Shown here: positions 46,481 through 55,804 of the stretch, piece by piece
How positions within the stretch are numbered: position 1 is the first letter of the stretch
Layout: every line of letters starts with the position of its first letter
Source of the DNA: Blastocatellia bacterium
Lineage (GTDB): Bacteria > Acidobacteriota > Blastocatellia > Pyrinomonadales > Pyrinomonadaceae
DNA length: 64,000 nucleotides
Assembly (NCBI GenBank): GCA_016789265.1
Contig: JAEUQK010000014.1
Coordinates: 110,040 to 174,039 of the forward strand
Reading direction: 5' to 3'
Notes under the pieces: generated by a model
What the model saw: only the letters and a program-made list of their open reading frames with translations
Database searches by the model: none
What the model was told of the DNA's origin: nothing
Position numbers and translations under genes: made by a program

Positions 46481-47232
46481 AGAAAACCGGTATTAATATC
46501 GAAAACGAAGGCGATACGTTTCCAATTGGTTTTGGAGGTTATACCGAGCCGCGAAGGCGTTCCAAGGCCAGGACGATCCTGGCGACTGTCGGCGGCGTAT
46601 TATTTGTTCTCGCGGCTGTATCGGGCGTTGCTTTCTATTTTTATTGGCAGAGCCTGAAAAGCACGCCGCAGTATTCGCTCGCGCTTATAGTCGATGCGGC
46701 AAAGAGAAATGACGAGAAACAGCTGAACGAATTGATCGATATCGACGCCGTGGTTGAAGATTTTCTGCCGCAGATCACCGGAAAGGCGGTCGAACTATAT
46801 GGGCGTGGATTCGGAAAGGACCTGCTTGAGAGGATCGCCCATATAGCCGCGCCGGTGATGCCGGCAGTCAAAGATCGAGCACGAGAAGAATTGCCGGGAG
46901 CGATCCGTCAAAAAACTTCAGAGTTTGGAAACGTGCCTTTCGTAGCTATGGTGTTGGCGGCGGACACATATCTTGATATCAAGCTCGATGGCGAGAAAGC
47001 GACGGTTCGCAGCAGACTCCCCGAGCATGTTTTCGAAGTGCAAATGAAACGTTCAGGCGAGCGGTGGAAGATCGTCGCGGTAAAGGACGAAAAGCTTGCA
47101 ACCACGATCGCTCAACGAGTGGGACAAGAGATAATCGATATTGCGACGAACGGAATAGAGTCGCGACGATCCAGATTGGGGATCAAAAATATCAACGAAC
47201 TCATTAACGAAGCGGAGAAGATATTTAGATAA
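46477..47232 (+). CDS. DUF2939-type membrane-anchored protein
   Basis: The 251-residue protein (TTG start overlapping the xseA stop) has one transmembrane helix (about 33-55) followed by a WQSLKSTPQYSLALIVDAAK motif like that of DUF2939, then helical and beta segments. Function unknown. It is inserted between xseA and xseB, which is not usual, and is translationally linked to xseA. Confidence 0.75.
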   Translation: MKKTGINIENEGDTFPIGFGGYTEPRRRSKARTILATVGGVLFVLAAVSGVAFYFYWQSLKSTPQYSLALIVDAAKRNDEKQLNELIDIDAVVEDFLPQITGKAVELYGRGFGKDLLERIAHIAAPVMPAVKDRAREELPGAIRQKTSEFGNVPFVAMVLAADTYLDIKLDGEKATVRSRLPEHVFEVQMKRSGERWKIVAVKDEKLATTIAQRVGQEIIDIATNGIESRRSRLGIKNINELINEAEKIFR

Positions 47233-47234
47233 GC

Positions 47235-47456
47235 ATGGCAAAGTCATTTGAAGCGTCACTTAGCGAACTAGAACAGATCGTCAAGCAACTGGAAGACGGT
47301 GATCTGCCACTCGAGGAAAGCCTCAAGCTTTTTGAAACGGGCGTGAAGCTGTCGCGTGAGTGTCGCGAACGGCTTGCAAATGCGGAACGCCGGATTGAGG
47401 TGTTGATCAGGGAATCGGACGGTTCGATAAGTCTCGAGCCTGTGGAGACCGACTGA
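47235..47456 (+). CDS. xseB: Exodeoxyribonuclease VII small subunit
   Basis: The 73-residue protein has the XseB pattern FEASLSELEQIVKQLEDGDLPLEESLKLFE in two consecutive helices and a LANAERRIEVL end. It binds XseA as a multimer. It follows the DUF2939 gene by 2 bp and is ended by a terminator at 47570-47597. Confidence 0.94.
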   Translation: MAKSFEASLSELEQIVKQLEDGDLPLEESLKLFETGVKLSRECRERLANAERRIEVLIRESDGSISLEPVETD

Positions 47457-47569
47457 AGTCCGACAGCCGAATGACTAGACTCTAAGGGTCAGCAAAATAC
47501 ACCAGAGATCCAAGAAGCGGGAAAAAAAGAAAAACCAAGGACCGTTAGAAGGACCGAATAGATAACGAT

Positions 47570-47597
47570 ACCGGCCGTGTTCTCACGACCGGTTTTT
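47570..47597 (+). terminator. Terminator of the xse operon
   Basis: ACCGGCCGTG and CACGACCGGT pair with one A/C mismatch over a TTCT loop, followed by TTTTT. The remaining sequence from 47598 to the peroxiredoxin gene shows no gene. Confidence 0.75.
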
Positions 47598-47733
47598 GCA
47601 TTGCAAGCGAGGCCGCATCGCGGGCGCTTTACGCAACTCAAGAGCTTCCGACCCAGCGATCCGCCCCACCAGGTTAAGTTCACTCGTTCTGCCCCGGTGG
47701 AATGGCATTTTTGGCAAGCGGCAAACTGGGCCG

Positions 47734-48306
47734 TTAGGGCTTGTCAGTGGGCGGCTTGACGACCAATTTCTTTTCCAAAAGGTCGCAAGCTTCATACGCA
47801 CCAGTGGGGTCGATCGCAACTCCGCCAGCTTCTACCTTGGCGATCTTGCCTTCTTTGTCGATCACGAAAGTTGCTCTTCGGCCATAGCCGTTCGCCTCGT
47901 TGAACAGTCCATATTGCTTGGTCACTGTGCGATTCCAGTCGGAAAGGAACGGAACCGAGGTTACTTTGATCTGTTCTGCAAATGCCTTGAGCGACGGAGC
48001 AGCGTCCATGCTGATCCCGAAAACTTTCGTATTGGCGGCTTCAAATTTGGCGATATCAGCCTGATACGCCTGCATTTCCTTCGTTCAGCCGCCTGTAAAA
48101 GCGAGCACAAAGAATGCAAGTACCACATTCTTCTTGCCGCGAAAATCACTAAGTTTTATCTTGTTTCCGGCGGTATCCGGAAGGGTGAAATCAGGGGCCT
48201 CGTCACCGGCCTTTAACGTAAGCGGCGGTGGTGCCGGTCCGGCCTGTGCAAACAACGCCGCGGCCGATGCGGCGATCATTAGAAAGACAACAAAGATGCG
48301 TTTCAT
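47734..48306 (-). CDS. Exported peroxiredoxin, probable selenoprotein (in-frame UGA at the peroxidatic position)
   Basis: Two collinear frames in the same phase are split only by TGA at 48085-48087. Read through, they give a 190-residue AhpC/TSA-type peroxiredoxin with a signal peptide (about 1-20) and the core [19 protein letters not shown], then [14 protein letters not shown]. The UGA (residue 74) falls exactly where family members have the peroxidatic cysteine. Homology continues without loss on both sides, so a dead gene is unlikely. A stable hairpin starts 14 nt after the UGA, where bacterial SECIS elements lie. Automated annotation would report two fragments. The selA/B/C/D genes are not in this window. 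Confidence 0.83.
48049..48070 (-). promoter_or_regulatory. SECIS-like hairpin downstream of the UGA codon
   Basis: On the minus strand GGCG and CGCC form the lower stem. UAUCA and UGAUA form the upper stem, with one bulged U on the 3' side and a small GGC apical loop (AGGCU if the closing pair opens). The E. coli fdhF SECIS also has a bulged U and a GGU-type loop. It starts 14 nt after the UGA and lies within coding sequence. Confidence 0.65.
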
Positions 48307-48391
48307 TGGATGGACCTCGTTTTGGTTTCAGAGCCCGAGGCAATTCTTTCGGACTCTGAAATATACCACGCATTTATCTAAGACCTAAACG

Positions 48392-49105
48392 CTAATCACG
48401 TGAACTGAAAATGCTCAAGATGTACCAAAACAACAGTGCGATGCTGGCAAAGAGAGTCAGTGACGCGGCGACGTGTTGCTCCGTATTGAATCTATGTAAC
48501 ACGTTCGAAGTTTCATAAAGGATCGCCGTGCCGGCGAATGCGACCATCACGAAACAAAACACGGTTCCAAGTGAAAATCCGAACAACGCGCTCGCGACGA
48601 TGAAACCAAGAGCAGCAAAACCGCCAATCGTGAGTATTGGGCCGAGAAAACTAAAATCTGACCTCGTAAGAAACACCGTTGCAGTAATTCCAAGGAAGAG
48701 TCCCAGTGTGACCACGCCCGCTTTCATCAGCAGGGCGAATGGATCGTCCGACCTGATAGCCGCCACCGTGATAAGGGGAACAAAGATCACCGCCTCCCCG
48801 ACAACCGCTAAACCAAGGCCAAGAAGCTGTGTTGACTTTGACGTTTCCGATGTCGCCCAATTACGAGCTATCCAGGAAACCGCCATGAAAAGGCCGAGAA
48901 CAAGCAACCAGCCGATCGCTCCGCCGCGAAATACGACTGTCGCTATCAGTTCTGCTGCTCCGGAAGCAAACAAAAAGCCCTCGACAACGATGAAAGCAAG
49001 TATCGCCGCCGCGAGCAGGAGATAGGTCTTACGGATAAAGCGCGCCCGATCTGCCGGTAGAGCTTCAGCCGCCGAGTTACCAAATGATGTTGCAAATTCG
49101 CTCAT
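48392..49105 (-). CDS. Bax inhibitor-1/YccA family membrane protein
   Basis: The 237-residue protein has about seven hydrophobic helices after a 25-residue polar N-terminus and the family's late helices (FAGTAILYETSNVL, ASLTLFASIALLFWYIL). Family members act as pH-sensitive calcium leak channels or FtsH modulators. The last helix pair has the conserved acidic residue position. Monocistronic by spacing. Confidence 0.88.
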   Translation of the reverse strand: MSEFATSFGNSAAEALPADRARFIRKTYLLLAAAILAFIVVEGFLFASGAAELIATVVFRGGAIGWLLVLGLFMAVSWIARNWATSETSKSTQLLGLGLAVVGEAVIFVPLITVAAIRSDDPFALLMKAGVVTLGLFLGITATVFLTRSDFSFLGPILTIGGFAALGFIVASALFGFSLGTVFCFVMVAFAGTAILYETSNVLHRFNTEQHVAASLTLFASIALLFWYILSIFSSRD

Positions 49106-49180
49106 ATTTCGTTTTGTTTAGACTTTAATTCAGAGTGTTTCGTTTGCCGCGATCGATCTTTCCATTATATCCGAAGATGG

Positions 49181-50566
49181 CTATGATCCGGACGATAATT
49201 GATCGGTTTTTAGCCTTTCCGGGCCGTCGATCGGATGCTGGGCAAATGCCTTAGATGCAGGTTCACCGCCTGTCATCTGCATCGACACGATCATTGCCCT
49301 TGCCTCATCGCGAAGTCCAACAGTGGTTAGCCTGAAAACGATCGCGGCGATCACACAAACCAAACCGCCAAGTGCGACAGTTTGCGGAGCGCCGATGTAG
49401 CCGGCAAGCGTTCCGGCAAGCAATGCCCCTAATGGTGCCATTCCCATGAACATCATAGAGTAGACAGACATTACCCTGCCTCGTAGATCATCCGGGATCA
49501 TTGCCTGGATCAATGTGTTAGACGACGACATCTGAGTCATCATTGCAAATCCTGCCGGGACGAGCAGAGCGGCCGAAAGCCAAAAATTCCGCGACAGCGA
49601 GAACAGAATGATCGAAACGCCAAATCCTGCACATGCGAAAACCACCCACTTTCCAAGCCCAAGGACATTTCGTCGCGATGCGAGAGCAAGAGCGGCGATC
49701 AACGCTCCGGTACCGCTTGCACCCATAAGAAATCCCAGCGTACTCGATCCGCCGCCAAGTATCTGGTCGGCGAAGATGGGCATTAACACTGCATAGGGCA
49801 TTCCCATCAGGCTTACGAGTCCGAGCAGGAGAAGTAAGGCGAGAACCGGTTTTGCTTTGATCACATAGCCGAAACCCTCTGCGATCTGACTGATCGTCGA
49901 GCCTGCCCGAGGTCGGACGACCGGACTTATTTTCATCAGCAATAATCCCGATAACACAGCGACATAGCTGACTGCATTTCCAAAGAAACACCACCCTTCG
50001 CCTACCGCGGCGACCAGAATTCCGGCGATAGCAGGGCCGACGATCCTGGCACCATTGAACATTGAGGAATTCAGTGCGATCGCGTTTATAAGATCTTCTT
50101 TTCCTACCATATCGACGGCGAATGCCTGTCTTGTCGGAATGTCAAAAGCGTTTGCGATCCCGAATCCGACCGCAATGACAAATAGATGCCATATCTGAAC
50201 CCGATCGGTGAGTGTCAGAAACGCGAGGATGAATGCCAATAGCATTGCCGCCGACTGTGTCAATACGAGTATTCGGTGTCTGTTGTGCCGATCCGCTGTG
50301 GCGCCGCCGATCGGCGTGAAGATGAATACGGGTATCTGAGAAGCAAACCCGATAAGGCCGAGCAGAACGACCGAACCGGTCATTCGATAGACCAGCCAGC
50401 TTTGTGCAACGCTCTGCATCCACGTGCCTGTAAGCGATATGAACTGGCCTGCGAAAAAAAGCCGGAAATTTCGATGCCGGAGTGCCCGAAACGTGTACGG
50501 AAGTTTCGACGGGCCGACGGTCGTGTCATCGGGCTTTGAGATATCGGTGTCACCCATGCGGCTCAT
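49181..50566 (-). CDS. MFS exporter (EntS/MFS_3 type)
   Basis: The 461-residue protein has about twelve membrane helices, the N-terminal FALRHRNFRLFFAGQFISL entry (first-helix signature of the MFS_3 family), GGATADRHNRHR as the loop 2-3 motif and DIPTRQAF. Family members export siderophores, macrolides or other compounds. The substrate cannot be inferred; no biosynthetic genes are nearby. Confidence 0.85.
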   Translation of the reverse strand: MSRMGDTDISKPDDTTVGPSKLPYTFRALRHRNFRLFFAGQFISLTGTWMQSVAQSWLVYRMTGSVVLLGLIGFASQIPVFIFTPIGGATADRHNRHRILVLTQSAAMLLAFILAFLTLTDRVQIWHLFVIAVGFGIANAFDIPTRQAFAVDMVGKEDLINAIALNSSMFNGARIVGPAIAGILVAAVGEGWCFFGNAVSYVAVLSGLLLMKISPVVRPRAGSTISQIAEGFGYVIKAKPVLALLLLLGLVSLMGMPYAVLMPIFADQILGGGSSTLGFLMGASGTGALIAALALASRRNVLGLGKWVVFACAGFGVSIILFSLSRNFWLSAALLVPAGFAMMTQMSSSNTLIQAMIPDDLRGRVMSVYSMMFMGMAPLGALLAGTLAGYIGAPQTVALGGLVCVIAAIVFRLTTVGLRDEARAMIVSMQMTGGEPASKAFAQHPIDGPERLKTDQLSSGS

Positions 50567-50647
50567 TCAAACTACCTAACCAGACTAGACGAATGAACCG
50601 CCAACTGACAATCATCCGATATATTTCGGCGGTCCCATTTGTTCGCG

Positions 50648-51118
50648 TTAGGTTCGATAGCCGAAGATGCCTTTGTGTTTAAGACTTCCAAAAACGTAGT
50701 AATCCATCCCTCTTTTCACGTGTGATCCGCCGTTCGGATCCATTGCCCATATTTCGAAGTCTTTGTAATTGTAGAGAGCGACAGCATGATAACCATTCAC
50801 GTTGATGTCCCAATAACCGCATACGATCGGCCCTTTTTTGAACGCTTTCTCGCACAGTTCCCAATTCATTGGGATCGCTGATATACGGTCGGTCATCATC
50901 CCCCATTTTGGATCTTCAAGCATTGCTTTGAAACCGTCAGGAAATTTCAAGCCGCCATCGTCCCCAGTTAGGTGATGGTACATTCCAAGGATCTCGATCT
51001 CGCTATGGTTCTTGACGGCCGGTATTGCCATGGTCCACCAGGACATTGCAGTTGACCAGCATGAAGTCCGGTCGGGCTGCTGCATCGCTGGTACGTAGTG
51101 GTAGCTTTTTGACATCAT
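50648..51118 (-). CDS. Papain-like cysteine-protease-fold protein
   Basis: The 156-residue protein has the papain-like/C39-like catalytic order: Gln13 or Gln14 before Cys20 (QQPDRTSCWSTAMSWW), His111 (NGYHAVALY) and Asp127/Asn129 (MDPNGG). It resembles small AvrRpt2-type or C39_2-like domains. No signal peptide is visible and no ABC transporter is adjacent, so it is not an obvious bacteriocin-leader peptidase. The 244-bp gap upstream shows no gene. Confidence 0.6.
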   Translation of the reverse strand: MMSKSYHYVPAMQQPDRTSCWSTAMSWWTMAIPAVKNHSEIEILGMYHHLTGDDGGLKFPDGFKAMLEDPKWGMMTDRISAIPMNWELCEKAFKKGPIVCGYWDINVNGYHAVALYNYKDFEIWAMDPNGGSHVKRGMDYYVFGSLKHKGIFGYRT

Positions 51119-51362
51119 TTCCTCCGTATCACTTAAATTTGGTATCTAGATCACTGCTCCGGATCGATCTTTGCAAATAGAACGTGCCAAGTATCGAACC
51201 TTGTTAGGAGGAAAATAAACCAACAAGGTAACGGTGTAATTAGGGATCTATGAATCTTTTATGAGTTATTTTTGAGGAAAAGATTTGAGTACAGATCGAA
51301 ATGAATAGAAAACGCTGACCAGAACAAGCCGGTCAGCGTCCACTTTTGGATCTCACTTTGAG

Positions 51363-53252
51363 TTAACCCTTGGCGACTGCCTTTGTCTCTTCCGAGGGCT
51401 CGGGTCTTGGAGCGGCCAGCCCGAGTTCTGGAGAACGCCAAAGATTTGAAACCAACAGTTCTCGAATGAACGTCATTTCCTTAGGCAGACGGTCATACAA
51501 CTTAAAGAAAAGGTCGTCATGCATCGCGATCTCTTTCAGCCAGATGTCGCGGTCAAGGTTCATTACCTTTTCAAACTGGTCTTTGGTGAAATCCAGCCCG
51601 CGCCAGTCCATATCCTCGTATCGCGGCATCCAGCCTAACGGCGTTTCGATGCCTTTTGACTTGCCTCGTGCCCGTTCAACGATCCACTTGAGCACGCGCA
51701 TGTTCTCACCATAACCCGGCCATGCAAACTTGCCGTTTTCGTCCTTGCGAAACCAGTTGACAGAAAAGATCCTGGGCGGTTCTGGTATTTGCCTGCCAAA
51801 GTCGAGCCAATGAGCGAAGTAATCGCCCATGTGATAGCCCGCGAAGGGAAGCATCGCGAACGGATCGCGGCGAACCTCGCCAATATTTCCGAATGCGGCC
51901 GCAGTCATTTCCGAGCCCATCGTGGCGGCCATATAGACGCCGAATGCCCAATTGAACGATTGCTGGATGAGCGGAACCACTGAATTTCGCCGGCCGCCGA
52001 ATATGAATGCGGAAACCGGAACTCCTTTCGGGTTGTCGAAATCTTCATCGACCACCGGGCACTGAGTTATCGGGGCAGTGAAGCGGGCATTTGGATGTGC
52101 AGCGGGCTTGTCGCTTTCCGGCGTCCAGTCATTTCCTTGCCAATCGATAGCGTGTGCGGGCGGTTCGCCGTCCATTCCTTCCCACCAGACATCGCCGTCA
52201 TCCGTCAAAGCCACGTTCGTGAAGATCGTGTTCTCCTTGATGGACTCCATTGCATTAGGGTTCGTCTTGTAGTTAGTTCCCGGTGCAACGCCAAAAAATC
52301 CGGCCTCGGGATTGATCGCTCGAAGCTTTCCTGTTTCATCGGGTTTGATCCATGCGATGTCATCTCCGACAGTCGTTATCTCCCAACCTTCCTCCTGAAA
52401 CGGTTTCGGAGGAATGAGCATCGCGAAGTTCGTTTTACCGCACGCGGACGGAAACGCGGCGCAAACATAATCTTTCTGGCCGCTCGGCGATTTAACGCCG
52501 ACGATGAGCATATGCTCAGCCAGCCATCCTTGTTCCCGTCCAAGCGTAGAAGCAATACGCAATGCCAAACACTTCTTACCGAGCAGGGCGTTTCCGCCAT
52601 ATCCAGAACCATAGGAAATGATCGAACGTTCCTCCGGGAAGTGGACGATGTATTTGTCTTTTGGGTCGGGCGAACACGGCCATGCGACGTCGGCCTGGCC
52701 TTCTGAAAGCGGCATTCCGACCGAATGCAGGCAGTGGACGAATTCACCTTCGCCCAATGCGTCCAGCGCTTTTTGACCCATTCGGGTCATTATCTTCATG
52801 TTGACCGCGACGTAAGGCGAATCAGTCAACTGAACCCCAAACTGCGATATCGGCGAACCGATCGGCCCCATGCAGAATGGAACGACGTACATCGTACGGC
52901 CACGCATCGAGCCTCGGAATTTAGGCGTCAGGATCGCCTTCATCTCGCGCGGCGCCATCCAATTGTTGGTTGGGCCTGCGTCGCCTTTTGAGAGAGAACA
53001 TATGTATGTGCGGTCTTCGACACGCGCGACATCTGACGGATGAGAACGTGCCAAAAAGCTGTTGGGCCGCTTCTCGGGGTTGAGTTTGATAAAGGTGCCT
53101 GCGTCAACCATTTCCTGGCATAGCCGGTCGTACTCTTCGTCAGAACCGTCGCACAAATAGACTGCATCGGGTTCGCAGAGTTCGGCCATGTCGGTGACCC
53201 AGCGCTTGAGTTCTTCGTTCTGAATGTTTTCAGGAATAGTATATTTCGCCAT
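51363..53252 (-). CDS. pckG: Phosphoenolpyruvate carboxykinase (GTP)
   Basis: The 629-residue enzyme has the GTP-type signatures: [15 protein letters not shown] (kinase 1a with the reactive cysteine), [13 protein letters not shown], and [14 protein letters not shown]. It interconverts oxaloacetate and PEP. Full length, no neighbours in the operon. The upstream 290 bp are A/T-rich and probably hold its promoter. Confidence 0.96.
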   Translation of the reverse strand: MAKYTIPENIQNEELKRWVTDMAELCEPDAVYLCDGSDEEYDRLCQEMVDAGTFIKLNPEKRPNSFLARSHPSDVARVEDRTYICSLSKGDAGPTNNWMAPREMKAILTPKFRGSMRGRTMYVVPFCMGPIGSPISQFGVQLTDSPYVAVNMKIMTRMGQKALDALGEGEFVHCLHSVGMPLSEGQADVAWPCSPDPKDKYIVHFPEERSIISYGSGYGGNALLGKKCLALRIASTLGREQGWLAEHMLIVGVKSPSGQKDYVCAAFPSACGKTNFAMLIPPKPFQEEGWEITTVGDDIAWIKPDETGKLRAINPEAGFFGVAPGTNYKTNPNAMESIKENTIFTNVALTDDGDVWWEGMDGEPPAHAIDWQGNDWTPESDKPAAHPNARFTAPITQCPVVDEDFDNPKGVPVSAFIFGGRRNSVVPLIQQSFNWAFGVYMAATMGSEMTAAAFGNIGEVRRDPFAMLPFAGYHMGDYFAHWLDFGRQIPEPPRIFSVNWFRKDENGKFAWPGYGENMRVLKWIVERARGKSKGIETPLGWMPRYEDMDWRGLDFTKDQFEKVMNLDRDIWLKEIAMHDDLFFKLYDRLPKEMTFIRELLVSNLWRSPELGLAAPRPEPSEETKAVAKG

Positions 53253-53398
53253 ATTTTTAGTTAATGGACTCTAAAATTTAGTAAAAGCTAATTGTAAATA
53301 AACCTAAACAGTCAATAAGGCCCTGTTTTTAGATGTATTCATAAAGGTTATCACAACATACATCGAATGTTAACAGAGACTAATACAGATATAAGTTG

Positions 53399-53413
53399 AT
53401 TGGTATTACCAAT
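53399..53413. promoter_or_regulatory. Palindrome in the pckG upstream region
   Basis: ATTGGTA-T-TACCAAT is a perfect 15-bp palindrome in the A/T-rich gap (53253-53542) between pckG and the plus-strand hypothetical gene. It could be an operator for either gene. No other feature was found in this gap. Confidence 0.4.
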
Positions 53414-53542
53414 TAAGGGCCAATCTTCCTCCCAAAGACCACAATGATATGAATTGTTGAATGACCTCGCGTTTGCAGGTGGTGAAGCACATTTTCGGGT
53501 GCGCACCGGAATATTATTCCCAATTCAAAAGGAGCTAAATAC

Positions 53543-53998
53543 ATGTCGTTTTTAGGAGGGATCGGAGGCGGCAGAAGGCCTGTCCCGAATGCACCGACCG
53601 CAGACAACAGAAAACTTGAGAAGGCCCAGACGCAGAGTTCGATAATCAGGTCGGCCAAATGGGGACGTGACCGGGCCGGCATAAATGACAACGTTTCGAT
53701 AATCATCACGCTCAACAAGGCTCCGCAGAATGCCAATGCACGTGTTGAGGTGATCTTTAATAACGCCGGGAAGCCGCCTCACGGTTTTGATAACCCGATC
53801 ACGATACCGATAAGCGGAATGGCAGCAACAGGTTATTGGCGAACGAAAGCCCCGAAAATGAATAACTGGACGCGGGGATATTTTACCTTTCGCGTCTGGG
53901 TTGACGGACAGATGGCGACCTCCGATGCGCTGGTCTTGACGGACGATCCCGTCGCACGCGCGGTCCGAAGGATAAATTCGGATGGCTTTGACCGCTAG
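53543..53998 (+). CDS. Hypothetical protein with Ig-like beta fold
   Basis: I do not recognise this 151-residue protein. It starts with a Gly/Arg/Pro-rich segment (FLGGIGGGRRPVPN) and continues as a beta-rich domain of alternating strands (NVSIIITLNK, ARVEVIFNNAG, GYFTFRVWVDGQ), which suggests an immunoglobulin-like sandwich. No signal peptide. It has an AGGAG site and its own terminator, so it is a real single gene. Confidence 0.65.
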   Translation: MSFLGGIGGGRRPVPNAPTADNRKLEKAQTQSSIIRSAKWGRDRAGINDNVSIIITLNKAPQNANARVEVIFNNAGKPPHGFDNPITIPISGMAATGYWRTKAPKMNNWTRGYFTFRVWVDGQMATSDALVLTDDPVARAVRRINSDGFDR

Positions 53999-54030
53999 AT
54001 ATCATTGGAGTCTGACCACTACTTGGTCCG

Positions 54031-54066
54031 AAGGCCGAAAAGTGACAACCTATTTCGGCCTTTTTT
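54031..54066 (+). terminator. Terminator after the Ig-like hypothetical gene
   Basis: AAGGCCGAAA pairs with TTTCGGCCTT over a 12-nt loop, followed by TTTTTT. On the minus strand the trailing sequence is not T-rich, so it serves the plus-strand gene. Confidence 0.82.
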
Positions 54067-54096
54067 CGATCTCGAATGAGCAGATCGAACAGGCAT

Positions 54097-54960
54097 TCAA
54101 GCATCTGCCTTCCTTCCGGAATACTGACGGATCGTGTGAACACCGATCGCCGAAATAATTACGATTCCGCCGAGGATCGCCCATTGCGACGGGCGTTCAC
54201 CCACGAAGAGAAAGACCCAAACCGGATTGAGAAGCGGTTCGATAAATCCGATAAGGCTCGCGTCCAGCGGACGTGTACCCCCGACCACACCTTTGATGAA
54301 CAAGATGTATGAAATGCCGATCTGGAAGATTCCTAAGAATACGACGGCGAACCAATCCATCGGTGTCATCGTTGGTATCGCGGCGATCCCCGTCGGGGCA
54401 TTTACCAATGCGAGCAACAGGTTTCCATATATCACGGCGATCGCAGGATTAAAGCCCTTTCCGCGCGGATGCCTCAGCAGCATGATGTAGAGACCGAGGA
54501 AGATGCCGGAGAACAACGCTGCTGTATTACCCTGGTAGTCCTCGATACGAAGCTGTCCGACAAAGAATAAACTCATGCCAGCGAGCACGATCACCACGGT
54601 TACGAGATCTCGCCAGTGAAACTTCTCACCGATCAGAAACGGGGCCAGGACAAGGATATAGATAGGGGCAGTGTACTGAAGGAATATTGCATTAGCTGCC
54701 GTTGTCTTTTTCGTGGCCCATACGAAAAGGAAAAGAAGAAGTGCGTATATGACCGACGTGAGAATGCCAAATCCGTTGATCTTCAGGCCCGACTTTCGCG
54801 TGAGAATGAGTACCGTTACCGCGGCGAACAGGCTTCGGAAGAACGTGACCTGATACGCGTCGATCGTCGTTGACTTTATAAAAAGCCCGCCAGTGCTCCA
54901 TAGGAAGACAGCGATCAATACAAGAGCGACCGGGGGGATTGTATTGATTTGGTTCTTCAC
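54097..54960 (-). CDS. DMT/EamA family transporter
   Basis: From the GTG at 54958-54960 the protein has 287 residues with ten predicted helices in two EamA repeats (ALVLIAVFLWSTGGLFIKS, then IGFIEPLLNPVWVFLFVGE in repeat two). Members export amino acids, nucleotide sugars or other metabolites. The longer reading frame to 55041 is rejected because a promoter-like A/T stretch lies inside it. Confidence 0.85.
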   Translation of the reverse strand: MKNQINTIPPVALVLIAVFLWSTGGLFIKSTTIDAYQVTFFRSLFAAVTVLILTRKSGLKINGFGILTSVIYALLLFLFVWATKKTTAANAIFLQYTAPIYILVLAPFLIGEKFHWRDLVTVVIVLAGMSLFFVGQLRIEDYQGNTAALFSGIFLGLYIMLLRHPRGKGFNPAIAVIYGNLLLALVNAPTGIAAIPTMTPMDWFAVVFLGIFQIGISYILFIKGVVGGTRPLDASLIGFIEPLLNPVWVFLFVGERPSQWAILGGIVIISAIGVHTIRQYSGRKADA

Positions 54961-55153
54961 TCGTTGTAGATAATAAAATATTGGCAACGGGGAGGGAATT
55001 CTCGGCTTCCAAAATTCTGGCTCTGCTCGTCGGCTCCCCAAGACTGACCTGAAAATAGAAAGTGCCGTTCACCGTGATGTGTTGTCCACGAACTCCGAAT
55101 GTCATGCCGGCCCATTTATTGACCGGTACCGGCAGCAAAACGATCTACATATT

Positions 55154-55759
55154 ATGCGTATCTACTTCACATCGATTGTCGTACTTCTAACTCTTGCGGT
55201 AGTTTCGTCGGCGCAGACGTCGCCAACCAGCTTTCCTAATATCAAGATAACTAACTTTGGCCAAATGGATGAACGCCTTTACCGTGGCGCTCAACCTGAA
55301 CCCGGTGATTATCAGTCGCTTAAGGAACTCGGAGTGAAAACGATCATAGATCTTCGAAATGACCCGACCGATTATGAAAAAAGGATCTCCGAAGAGCTTG
55401 GAATGAAATATGTGAACATTCCGATGAGCGGGTGGAAAACCGCGGAAGATGAGACGGTTGCGGAATTCATGAAGGTAATGAACGATCCGGAAAGCGGTGT
55501 CGTTTACCTGCATTGTAAGGCAGGGAAACATCGGACAGGGCTTACCGGCGCCGTTTACCGCCTTGAAAAATACGGCTGGGATTTTGAAAAGGCCTATAAG
55601 GAAATGAAGAACTACGAGTATAGTTCATGGCCGGTACATTTCAACATCAAAGCTTATGTAAAGGACTATTACAAACGGTTCGGTGCCGACCGTCAGGCCG
55701 CGTTCAAGGCGGCGGCCGCAAAGTCCACGCTTGCAGCAGCTGCCGTGCAGGCAAATTGA
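55154..55759 (+). CDS. Exported dual-specificity/tyrosine phosphatase
   Basis: From the ATG at 55154 the protein has 201 residues with a signal peptide (about 1-20). The catalytic P-loop HCKAGKHRTG has the C-x5-R signature, with IDLRNDP earlier in the fold as in DSP/SiaP-like phosphatases. The C-terminus is Ala/Lys-rich. Export means it acts on periplasmic phosphates or phosphoproteins. It lies 45 bp, tail-to-tail, from the DUF4956 gene. Confidence 0.83.
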   Translation: MRIYFTSIVVLLTLAVVSSAQTSPTSFPNIKITNFGQMDERLYRGAQPEPGDYQSLKELGVKTIIDLRNDPTDYEKRISEELGMKYVNIPMSGWKTAEDETVAEFMKVMNDPESGVVYLHCKAGKHRTGLTGAVYRLEKYGWDFEKAYKEMKNYEYSSWPVHFNIKAYVKDYYKRFGADRQAAFKAAAAKSTLAAAAVQAN

Positions 55760-55804
55760 ACAGTTTTTCGCGCTGAAGGGAATGGCGGCCAGCGGCCGCC
55801 ATCA

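Noticed and set aside
47734..48306. Peroxiredoxin as a pseudogene or frameshift
   Set aside because: Both halves are in one frame with full conservation, and the only interruption is UGA at the catalytic position followed by a SECIS-like hairpin.
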